Part shown: one piece after another, positions 16,400 through 23,347 of the stretch | How the letters are laid out: the number at the start of each line of letters is the position of its first letter | How positions within the stretch are numbered: position 1 is the first letter of the stretch | Assembly (NCBI RefSeq): GCF_008630635.1 | Contig: NZ_CP043869.1 | Span: 1,116,001 to 1,180,000, forward strand | Length of the DNA: 64,000 nucleotides | Direction: 5' to 3' | Source of the DNA: Neptunomonas concharum | Lineage (GTDB): Bacteria; Pseudomonadota; Gammaproteobacteria; Pseudomonadales; Balneatricaceae | Position numbers and translations under genes: made by a program | Notes under the pieces: model-generated | What the model saw: the letters and a program-made list of their open reading frames with translations, nothing else | Told to the model about the DNA's origin: nothing | Database searches by the model: none

Positions 16400-16645
16400 T
16401 TATGACTCCGATGAATGCTGTTTTCGCCACTCAGGCTGTTCGGCATCCAGGATGGTTTCCAGTGTTTCAAGTCGGCTTTCTAGGCGGGATACTTCCGCTA
16501 GCGCCGTTTCTAGGGTGTGCCTGTCTTCTGCCGACAATCCTTTGGATGAGCGCCACTGACCTATGTAGTGAAGCAGCAGCCAGAGGGGCAGAACAAGGCC
16601 CAAAAAAATGACTGTCGGTACAAAGAAAAACACTAAATTAGACAT
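16400..16645 (-). CDS. pspB: Phage shock protein B
   Basis: The 81-residue protein has one N-terminal membrane helix (about residues 5-27) followed by a charged helix with leucine periodicity, LETALAEVSRLESRLETLETIL. Size and layout are those of PspB, the partner of PspC in stress sensing. The start overlaps the last base of pspA, consistent with a single mRNA. Confidence 0.9.
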   Translation of the reverse strand: MSNLVFFFVPTVIFLGLVLPLWLLLHYIGQWRSSKGLSAEDRHTLETALAEVSRLESRLETLETILDAEQPEWRKQHSSES

Positions 16646-17319
16646 TATTGATCACCGGATTCCTTTTTGTTCATCTGTGCTTTGAGCTTAGCGAGAGCTT
16701 GATCGATTTTTTCATCGCGCTCAAGATCGGCAATCTCTTCGGCGAGATCTTTGCTGCCAAGATCATAGCTCTCTACTTCTGCTTCCATGTCGTCCATCTT
16801 ACGCTCATAGCGTTCAAATTTCTCAAATGCCTCGTTCAATTTGTCTCGATTAAAGCGACGACGAATTTCTAAGCGTGAGCGCGTAGTTTGTTCTCTGGCC
16901 AGCATTGACTTCTGTTTGGCCTTTGCATCGTCTAGTTTATGTTGCAACTGTGACACTTCGCTGTTGAGGTCATCTAAGTGTGCTTCGATGGCATCAAGCT
17001 CGCTATGTGCTAATTCGAGTGTCTCTTCTGCTGCGGCTTGCTCAGTTAACGCAGCGCGAGCTAAGTCTTCGCGCCCTTTGGTAATTGCCATTTCTGCTTT
17101 AGATTCCCAATCTTTGGCATCTTTTTGCAACGCCATCATACGACGTTCCAGAGTTTTCTTATCCGCAATCACCTTAGCGGATGTCGTGCGTACTTCGATT
17201 AATGTTTCCTCCATCTCCTGAATCATCATTCTGATCATTTTTTCTGGATCTTCGGCGCGATCCAATAAGGAGTTGATGTTGGCGTTAATGATGTCTTGAA
17301 AGCGAGAAAAAATACCCAT
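16645..17319 (-). CDS. pspA: Phage shock protein A (PspA/IM30)
   Basis: This 224-residue, almost wholly coiled-coil protein belongs to the ESCRT-III-like PspA/IM30 family. It starts MGIFSRFQDIINANINSLLD (an amphipathic membrane-binding helix) and continues with EDPEKMIRMMIQEMEE, a family hallmark. PspA binds stressed membranes and, when idle, inhibits PspF. Length equals that of enteric PspA. A sigma-54 promoter lies about 77-91 bases upstream on the minus strand, with PspF-type sites further up. Confidence 0.95.
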   Translation of the reverse strand: MGIFSRFQDIINANINSLLDRAEDPEKMIRMMIQEMEETLIEVRTTSAKVIADKKTLERRMMALQKDAKDWESKAEMAITKGREDLARAALTEQAAAEETLELAHSELDAIEAHLDDLNSEVSQLQHKLDDAKAKQKSMLAREQTTRSRLEIRRRFNRDKLNEAFEKFERYERKMDDMEAEVESYDLGSKDLAEEIADLERDEKIDQALAKLKAQMNKKESGDQ

Positions 17320-17395
17320 TGTGTTGATCTCCGTGAGTGTCCTATTGGCCGCTGTTTATGTGTTGAGCGGATTGACTATCGTTATGAATGGAATA

Positions 17396-17410
17396 GCTAA
17401 GAATGTGCCA
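17396..17410 (-). promoter_or_regulatory. Sigma-54 promoter of pspABC
   Basis: On the minus strand TGGCAC-N5-TAGC matches the -24/-12 consensus except for one base of the -12 TTGC. Transcription would start near 17384, about 65 bases before pspA. Confidence 0.75.
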
Positions 17411-17475
17411 ACTTTTCAACTTACTGATTATAAAGGATAAATTTTAAATTGATGAAAAAGCATACAAAAAATTAG

Positions 17476-17531
17476 TAGTTAATATAGCTAAATAATAGTT
17501 AATTAAGCTAATATTTAGTTAATGAAGCTAT
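17476..17531. promoter_or_regulatory. Three 20-bp-phased repeats, candidate PspF sites
   Basis: TAGTTAATATAGCTAA (17476-17491), TAGTTAATTAAGCTAA (17496-17511) and TAGTTAATGAAGCTAT (17516-17531) repeat with an exact 20-base period. Each is an imperfect palindrome. They lie about 100, 120 and 140 bases upstream of the inferred pspA start site, where enhancer sites for PspF are expected; the third covers the pspF start codon. Confidence 0.65.
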
Positions 17532-18583
17532 CATATAACAAAGCCATGATTGGTGAGTCGCCTCTGATGCTGGATCTAATGGATCAAGTATCAAGAATTG
17601 CTCCCCTGCATAAGCCGGTATTGATTATTGGCGAACGAGGAACGGGTAAAGAGCTGATTGCTGAGCGGCTGCATTTTTTGTCTAAGCGGTGGGATCAAGC
17701 GTTCCTGAAGGTGAACTGCGCCTCCATGAATGACAACTTGCTGGAATCAGATCTGTTTGGTCATGAAGCAGGTGCGTTCACCGGTGCGACCCGGCGTCAT
17801 ATCGGTCGTTTTGAGCGAGCAGAGGCTGGAACCTTGTTTTTGGATGAGCTGGCGACTTGCTCACAGCAGGTGCAAGAGAAGTTGTTGCGTATTGTTGAGT
17901 ATGGTGAGTATGAGAGGGTCGGCGGCCAACAAACAATGCAAGCAGATGTTCGTCTCATTGCAGCAACCAATGCAGATTTACCTGAATTGGCTGAAAAAGA
18001 GGAGTTTCGGGCAGATCTTTTGGATCGCCTAGCATTTGATGTGCTGCATATTCCACCGCTTCGGTATCGGCAAGAAGACGTACTGCTGTTGGCTGAACAT
18101 TTTGCTCTGAGTATGTGCTTTGAATTAGAGAGGCGTTTTTTTCCGGGGTTTGCAGAACAGGCAAGGCTCCAAATGCTGGAATATGACTGGCCTGGCAATG
18201 TACGAGAGCTCAGAAATGCTGTGGAGCGAAGTGTTTATCGCCAGGAGGATGTTGAGTCACCTATTCGCCAGTTGATTATTGATCCTTTTGCTTCTCCTTG
18301 GGAGTCTCCTGTTGCTCAAAAAGATCAGGATTTAGAGCAGCAGGTTCTGTTGGTAGGTGCGCTGTCAAATAACAAAGTTGAGCACCTCTCCGACAGGGTT
18401 GAGGCACTGGAGAAGCGATTACTACTAGAGGCATTAGAAGAAAATCATTACAACCAGAAAGAGGCGGCTAAGAAGCTTGGTTTGACATATCACCAACTAA
18501 GAGCGCAGCTTCGTAAACATAATATGATACCTCTAAAAAAGTTTCTTGAAGGTCAGCAGCAGGAAAATGCAAGTGGTTTTTGA
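17522..18583 (+). CDS. pspF: PspF, sigma-54 activator of the psp operon
   Basis: The 353-residue AAA+ enhancer-binding protein has no N-terminal receiver domain, as is normal for PspF. Walker A is GERGTGKE (residues 37-44), the sigma-54-contacting GAFTGA loop is at 84-89, and a Fis-type helix-turn-helix is near the C-terminus (NQKEAAKKLGLTYHQLR). It is divergent from pspA. One of three phased repeats overlaps its start codon, so it may repress its own synthesis when bound. No clear Shine-Dalgarno sequence precedes ATG 17522, which fits low, autoregulated expression. Confidence 0.93.
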   Translation: MKLSYNKAMIGESPLMLDLMDQVSRIAPLHKPVLIIGERGTGKELIAERLHFLSKRWDQAFLKVNCASMNDNLLESDLFGHEAGAFTGATRRHIGRFERAEAGTLFLDELATCSQQVQEKLLRIVEYGEYERVGGQQTMQADVRLIAATNADLPELAEKEEFRADLLDRLAFDVLHIPPLRYRQEDVLLLAEHFALSMCFELERRFFPGFAEQARLQMLEYDWPGNVRELRNAVERSVYRQEDVESPIRQLIIDPFASPWESPVAQKDQDLEQQVLLVGALSNNKVEHLSDRVEALEKRLLLEALEENHYNQKEAAKKLGLTYHQLRAQLRKHNMIPLKKFLEGQQQENASGF

Positions 18584-18667
18584 TGTTAGTTCGGCAGTTA
18601 TTTTGTTGTTTAAATACGTGAGAGGGTTGTGGAAAAATAATCAAAATTGAGAAATGATAATTTTACG

Positions 18668-18725
18668 AATATTCAATATCAAGTTTTGATATTTTGAAAT
18701 AAATCAAAATTTAATATTGAATATT
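18668..18725. repeat. Nested AT-rich inverted repeat
   Basis: AATATTCAATAT (18668-18679) and ATATTGAATATT (18714-18725) are perfect complements. Inside them TTTTGAT (18684-18690) pairs with ATCAAAA (18703-18709). Low complexity makes chance matches likelier, but two nested pairs are notable. Confidence 0.5.
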
Positions 18726-18909
18726 ATATTTAAATCAATACTGATTTTTGATTTTTCGGGTGATTTTTTCCGCTGCTTTCTTACTATTAGGATAATATTT
18801 AAGCGGCAAAGTTTTGCAGGTAGGTAATTGCTATCTAATTGAAATGGCAAGATTTCTCTAAAGAAAGGAAAAATATTGCCGATCAAGTATTGGCTAGGTT
18901 GGTGATTTT

Positions 18910-18940
18910 TTGTACATTTATATTATCTAGCCCTTATAAT
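18910..18940 (+). promoter_or_regulatory. Probable sigma-70 promoter for ftsA-ftsZ
   Basis: A perfect -10 TATAAT at 18935-18940 follows TTGTAC at 18910-18915, with a 19-base spacer (18 if TGTACA is used). It lies about 90 bases before ftsA. Confidence 0.5.
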
Positions 18941-19031
18941 GCGGACAGTAATGAATTAGTGAAGTTTTTGGCTTATAATTTGCAAAATCTTCGTATGGTT
19001 TTGAATAAAAAATAAACAGACGGTTTATTTC

Positions 19032-20327
19032 ATGGAAATAGAGCAAAACATGATCGTTGCATTGGATATCGGCACATCAAAAGTGGTGTGTTTGGTCGCC
19101 GAAGTGATGCCAAGTGGCCAAATCGAAGTCATTGGTATTGGTTCGCATCCATCCCGTGGCCTAAAGCGGGGTGTGGTGATCAATATTGAGTCCACGGTCA
19201 GCTCTATTCAACGTGCCGTCGAAGAAGCCGAACTGATGGCTGGGTGTAAAATCCACTCCGTGACCGTCGGTATCGCAGGCAGTCATATCAGCAGCCTGAA
19301 CTCCCACGGTATTGTTGCTGTGCGCGATCGTGAAGTGATGGATCATGATCTGGAGCGGGTCATTGATGCGGCCAGCGCTGTTGCTATTCCGGCAGATCAA
19401 AAAATCTTACATATCCTGCCGCAGGAATACCTGATCGATAACCAAGAAGGCATTAAAGAACCGCTGGGTATGTCCGGCGTACGACTGGAAGCCAAAGTGC
19501 ACCTAGTGACGGGCGCGACCAATGCGATCCAGAATATTGAAAAGTGTGTACGTCGATGCGGCTTGGAAGTTGACGGCGTGGTGTTAGAGCAGCTTGCCTC
19601 CAGCTATGCAGTACTCACCGATGACGAAAAAGACCTCGGTGTCTGCATGGTGGATATTGGCGGTGGTACAACGGATATTGCAGTCTTTACCGCAGGCTCT
19701 ATTCGTCATACGGGTGTGATTCCTATCGCAGGGGATCAGGTCACCAATGATATAGCCATGGCGTTACGCACCCCGACGCAGCACGCCGAGCAACTGAAAA
19801 TTAAATACGCCTGCGCCTTAGCGCAATTAGCGAGCGCTGATGAAACCATCAAAGTGCCCAGCGTCGGAGATCGCCCACCACGGGATCTGTCCCGCCAGGC
19901 CTTAGCCGAAGTAGTAGAGCCTCGCTATGACGAACTGTTCACCTTAGTACAGGCGGAACTGCGTCGCAGCGGCTTTGAAGATCTTGTTGCGGCAGGCATC
20001 GTGCTCACGGGCGGTACCGCTAAGATGGAAGGGGTGGTAGAACTAGCAGAAGAGATTTTCCACATGCCCGTACGCTTAGCGATGCCCCATGGCGTGCGTG
20101 GAATGGATGATATTTTACAAAACCCGATCTTTGCGACCGGTATCGGCTTACTCCACTATGCCAGTCAAGGTGGACAGGTGGGGAGCGCCTCTTCGGTGCA
20201 TGTGCCACCGCGTAACGAAACCACATTAGTGGCAGAAGAGCGGGTCACAGAAAAAGCGCCTAAGCCTAAGAAAACAGGGCCGGGCATCGTCAGTCGTATG
20301 AAAGACTGGTTTAAAGGTAATTTTTAG
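19032..20327 (+). CDS. ftsA: Cell division protein FtsA
   Basis: FtsA is the actin-like protein that anchors FtsZ to the membrane and recruits the divisome. The 431-residue product has phosphate-1 MIVALDIGTSKVV, the 1C domain, the phosphate-2 motif MVDIGGGTTDIAVF and the adenosine motif VLTGGTAKMEGV. A C-terminal amphipathic membrane helix, GIVSRMKDWFKGNF, is intact. Nothing looks degraded, so it should be functional. It is not preceded by murC, ddl or ftsQ as in a standard dcw cluster but by pspF and an AT-rich gap with its own promoter. The ATG at 19032 has a weak ribosome-binding site; ATG 19050 is an alternative. Confidence 0.93.
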   Translation: MEIEQNMIVALDIGTSKVVCLVAEVMPSGQIEVIGIGSHPSRGLKRGVVINIESTVSSIQRAVEEAELMAGCKIHSVTVGIAGSHISSLNSHGIVAVRDREVMDHDLERVIDAASAVAIPADQKILHILPQEYLIDNQEGIKEPLGMSGVRLEAKVHLVTGATNAIQNIEKCVRRCGLEVDGVVLEQLASSYAVLTDDEKDLGVCMVDIGGGTTDIAVFTAGSIRHTGVIPIAGDQVTNDIAMALRTPTQHAEQLKIKYACALAQLASADETIKVPSVGDRPPRDLSRQALAEVVEPRYDELFTLVQAELRRSGFEDLVAAGIVLTGGTAKMEGVVELAEEIFHMPVRLAMPHGVRGMDDILQNPIFATGIGLLHYASQGGQVGSASSVHVPPRNETTLVAEERVTEKAPKPKKTGPGIVSRMKDWFKGNF

Positions 20328-20340
20328 ATAACGAGGGTTT

Positions 20341-20357
20341 CTTAGCGCCATGCTAAG
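20341..20357 (+). other. Small hairpin between ftsA and ftsZ
   Basis: CTTAGC and GCTAAG pair around a five-base loop, 14 bases after the ftsA stop. No T run follows. It may affect mRNA processing rather than termination. Confidence 0.3.
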
Positions 20358-20434
20358 TGACTCATAATAACACTTATAAGATGTAAAGCAGCGTGACTGT
20401 AGTGATACAGCGCGAACCTGAAGGAGAACAAATC

Positions 20435-21631
20435 ATGTTTGAACTGGTTGAAAACCTACCACAAAACGCCGTAATTAAGGTGATTGGTGTAGGTGGCGGC
20501 GGCGGAAATGCCGTCCAGCACATGGTCAGTACCGATGTCGAAGGTGTTGAGTTTATCTGTGCCAATACAGATTCTCAGGCTTTGCAAAATATGCTGTCGC
20601 GCTCAGTTATCCAAATTGGTGGTGAACTCACCAAAGGTTTAGGTGCAGGTGCGAACCCTGAAGTCGGCCGTCAGGCTGCCCTTGAAGATCGCGAGCGTAT
20701 TGCTGAAATGATTACTGGCGCAGATATGGTCTTTATCACCGCTGGAATGGGTGGTGGTACAGGCACAGGTGCAGCCCCCATTGTTGCTGAAGTCGCCAAA
20801 GAGATGGGGATTTTAACCGTTGCAGTGGTGACTAAGCCTTTCCCATTTGAAGGCCGTAAGCGCATGAAAATTGCAGATGAAGGCATTAAAGAGCTAAAAG
20901 AGAATGTCGACTCTTTGATCATCATCCCTAATGAAAAGCTAATGCAGGTGCTAGGTCGTAACTGTAGCCTAATTAATGCCTTTAATACGGCGAATGATGT
21001 GCTCCGAGGAGCTGTGCAAGGCATCGCAGATCTAATTACACGTCCGGGTATGATCAACGTCGACTTTGCCGATGTTCGCACCGTTATGTCTGAAATGGGC
21101 ATGGCGATGATGGGTACGGGTAAAGCGCGTGGTGATGACCGTGCCACGATTGCAACAGAAGCAGCGATTAACAGCCCGCTGCTGGAAGATGTTGATCTTA
21201 AGGGTGCCCGAGGCATTCTGGTTAATATTACTGCCGGTTTGGATATGAGCTTGGGTGAGTTTTCTGAAGTGGGTAATATTGTTGAAGAGTACGCCTCAGA
21301 AAATGCCACCATTGTAGTCGGTACGGTTATTGATCCAGAGATGACCGAAGACCTGAAGGTCACGGTGGTGGCGACAGGTTTGGGCCAGGCACAGACTGAA
21401 GAATTAAAAGTTGTTAACGGCGGTACGACAACACGCACGGTTGCTACAGGCACCGACTTCAACCAATTGGAGTTGCCAACGGTCTTGCGTAATCGTGCAG
21501 AGGAACGCCAGCGCACCTCTATCGCTGCAGAACAAGAGAAAGAGATGTCCCATCAAACCATGAAAAAAACCGGTACAGATGATATGGACTTCTTGGATAT
21601 TCCCGCTTTTCTCCGTCGTCAGGCGGATTAA
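20435..21631 (+). CDS. ftsZ: Cell division GTPase FtsZ
   Basis: FtsZ is the tubulin-like GTPase that forms the Z ring. The 398-residue protein has the GTP-binding [12 protein letters not shown] signature, the T7 loop region [11 protein letters not shown], a variable linker, and the conserved C-terminal peptide [14 protein letters not shown] that binds FtsA, ZipA and MinC. ATG 20435 is preceded by AAGGAG in the correct place; the frame extends upstream to 20393 without support. It follows ftsA by 107 bases. It is followed by a strong terminator and chrA rather than lpxC. Confidence 0.96.
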   Translation: MFELVENLPQNAVIKVIGVGGGGGNAVQHMVSTDVEGVEFICANTDSQALQNMLSRSVIQIGGELTKGLGAGANPEVGRQAALEDRERIAEMITGADMVFITAGMGGGTGTGAAPIVAEVAKEMGILTVAVVTKPFPFEGRKRMKIADEGIKELKENVDSLIIIPNEKLMQVLGRNCSLINAFNTANDVLRGAVQGIADLITRPGMINVDFADVRTVMSEMGMAMMGTGKARGDDRATIATEAAINSPLLEDVDLKGARGILVNITAGLDMSLGEFSEVGNIVEEYASENATIVVGTVIDPEMTEDLKVTVVATGLGQAQTEELKVVNGGTTTRTVATGTDFNQLELPTVLRNRAEERQRTSIAAEQEKEMSHQTMKKTGTDDMDFLDIPAFLRRQAD

Positions 21632-21668
21632 TACCTGGTCTTATTGACCAATTCAGGTGCTTTACTTT

Positions 21669-21694
21669 GGCCACTCGTTGAGTGGCCTTTTTTT
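21669..21694 (+). terminator. Rho-independent terminator after ftsZ
   Basis: GGCCACTC (21669-21676) and GAGTGGCC (21680-21687) form a GC-rich stem followed by seven T. It closes the ftsA-ftsZ unit. Confidence 0.9.
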
Positions 21695-21755
21695 GTCATA
21701 ACCCTGTCATCTTCATTGCTACAATAGTGGTTTAGTTTGATAGTGGGTAAGTGCC

Positions 21756-22916
21756 GTGCACAGTCTTTTTTCCATTTTCTGGATCTTCTTAAAGCTTGGG
21801 TTAACCTCATTCGGTGGCCCTATGGCCCATCTTGCTTACTTTCAGCGTGAGTTTGTTGATAAACGCCAATGGTTAACTGCCCCCGAATACGCTGAATTAA
21901 TCGCGCTTTGTAACTTTTTGCCAGGCCCTGCCAGCTCCCAAGTTGGAATGGCGTTAGGGTATCAGCAACGAGGCTTAGCGGGCAGCTTGGCGGCTTTTTT
22001 GGGGTTTACTTTACCTTCAGCAATGCTCATGCTGATCTGCGCATCGCTTATGTTGACCCAGCTTTCCCCCACAGTAGAAGCTGCACTGCATGGGTTGAAA
22101 CTACTCGCCGTGGTGGTGGTCGCTGACGCGGTTTTAAAGATGCTGAAAACAACCGCTACGGATCGATTCCGGCAGATTTTTGTGTTGCTGGTTGCACTGC
22201 TGATGTTGCTACTAAACGGTGGGATGGTACAAATTGGGGTTCTGCTTGTATCTGGCCTTATGGGTTATCTTTTTATTTCGCCATCTGTTACTCAGACGCT
22301 AACGCAAACAAATATCTCAACCAACAAAACGAGCATCCATTACGGATGGTTAGTACTATTGGGATTAGTGGCGCTTCCGGTACTCGGTTGGCTTATGCCT
22401 GAACTGGCATGGATAGATGCACTCTTTCGCGTGGGGGCAACGGTTATGGGTGGAGGGCATGTAGTCTTACCGATGCTCAGTGCTGAAGCGGCTATCTATG
22501 ATGCCATGCCTCAATCTTACTTTTTAGCAGGGTATAGCTTAGCTCAAGCGGTGCCTGGCCCAATGTTTACTCTGGCGACTTACCTAGGTGTCATTCTGGG
22601 TGGCGGTATCTGGGGAGGGCTTCTGGCAACCTTGCTGATTTTCCTACCTGGTTGGTTACTATTGATCAGTGTTTTACCTATATGGTCAAAGCTTAGAACA
22701 AGCACCGGATTGAGCTGTTTTGTCAGTGGTATTCATATCGGCGTCGTAGGTTTATTAATGGCGACGCTTTACCGTTTTGTCTGGCAGGGTACCGTAACGC
22801 GTGTTGAAGACATGGCCGCAGTACTGGCTATTTGGGGCGTTTTAGTTGTGTTAAAGCAGTCGGTTTGGGTGGCAATACTCGTTGCAGTTATCGGTGGGCT
22901 TCTGATTGCTCATTAG
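21756..22916 (+). CDS. chrA: Chromate transporter ChrA family
   Basis: The 386-residue membrane protein has two homologous CHR halves. Each half carries the family signature: FLKLGLTSFGGPMAHLAYF with CNFLPGPASSQ in the first half, and FRVGATVMGGGHVVLPML with AQAVPGPMFTLATYLG in the second. ChrA proteins expel chromate by proton exchange; many homologues in non-contaminated bacteria may carry other anions. It uses a GTG start at 21756 with a weak GGGTAAG upstream. No chrB regulator is adjacent. Confidence 0.88.
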   Translation: MHSLFSIFWIFLKLGLTSFGGPMAHLAYFQREFVDKRQWLTAPEYAELIALCNFLPGPASSQVGMALGYQQRGLAGSLAAFLGFTLPSAMLMLICASLMLTQLSPTVEAALHGLKLLAVVVVADAVLKMLKTTATDRFRQIFVLLVALLMLLLNGGMVQIGVLLVSGLMGYLFISPSVTQTLTQTNISTNKTSIHYGWLVLLGLVALPVLGWLMPELAWIDALFRVGATVMGGGHVVLPMLSAEAAIYDAMPQSYFLAGYSLAQAVPGPMFTLATYLGVILGGGIWGGLLATLLIFLPGWLLLISVLPIWSKLRTSTGLSCFVSGIHIGVVGLLMATLYRFVWQGTVTRVEDMAAVLAIWGVLVVLKQSVWVAILVAVIGGLLIAH

Positions 22917-22960
22917 CGTTAAAAAGTCGATTTAAAATAGATAGTTCTCGTCAAAATCTA

Positions 22961-22988
22961 TTGCACAATTAAAGAGGTGTGCTAGTAT
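22961..22988 (+). promoter_or_regulatory. Promoter of tRNA-Ser
   Basis: TTGCAC (22961-22966), a 16-base spacer and TAGTAT (22983-22988) are followed by a GC-rich discriminator, ACGCGCC, typical of stable-RNA promoters. The mature tRNA starts 15 bases after the -10. Confidence 0.7.
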
Positions 22989-23002
22989 ACGCGCCTCACA
23001 AC

Positions 23003-23090
23003 GGTCAGGTGTCCGAGTGGCCGAAGGAGCACGCCTGGAAAGTGTGTATGTCGAAAGGCATCGAGGGTTCGAATCCCTCCCTGACCGCCA
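23003..23090 (+). tRNA. tRNA-Ser (anticodon GGA)
   Basis: The 88-base gene has acceptor arms GGTCAGG and CCTGACC, the D-loop region GTCCGAGTGGCCGAAGGAG, the anticodon loop CTGGAAA (anticodon GGA, reading UCC/UCU), a long class II variable arm and GGTTCGAATCC in the T arm. The 3' CCA is encoded. It closely resembles E. coli tRNA-Ser(GGA). No integrated element is seen beside it. Confidence 0.97.
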
Positions 23091-23347
23091 TTTATGTATT
23101 GCAAATTCAATACGTTAAATGCCACTCATATCTTCCTCAAGTACTCGATAGTCCTGTTAGTATTTTTAAAAATTTTTTTACATATTCCCCAAGTACAACT
23201 ACCCTGAAGTATACCTTCCTTTTGTATGAAGCGCTCCTGACTGTATGGCGCTATTTGCTTTGTTTGCCATAGGATGGGTTACTGTTTGTGCCATATTGAT
23301 TGAAGACAAACGGGTGCGGATTAATCGCAATGTGCTAATAATGGAAT

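Larger units (their letters stand above)
18584..19031. other. 448-bp AT-rich gene-free region between pspF and ftsA
   Basis: I see no convincing gene here. The region is very AT-rich. It has several TCAAAAT/ATTTTGA words, a nested inverted repeat (18668-18725) and a probable promoter (18910-18940) facing ftsA. Confidence 0.6.

Noticed and set aside
20671-21516. Long open frame on the opposite strand of ftsZ (281 codons)
   Set aside because: It is a low-complexity Ser/Thr/Pro-rich shadow of ftsZ with no domain or start signal.
22979-23272. Open frame across and beyond the tRNA-Ser gene
   Set aside because: It covers the tRNA, lacks any recognisable domain and has no ribosome-binding site.
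23091-23347. Remnant of an integrated element after tRNA-Ser
   Set aside because: No integrase, no duplicated tRNA 3' end and no coding remnants could be seen; it is ordinary AT-rich spacer with a T run.
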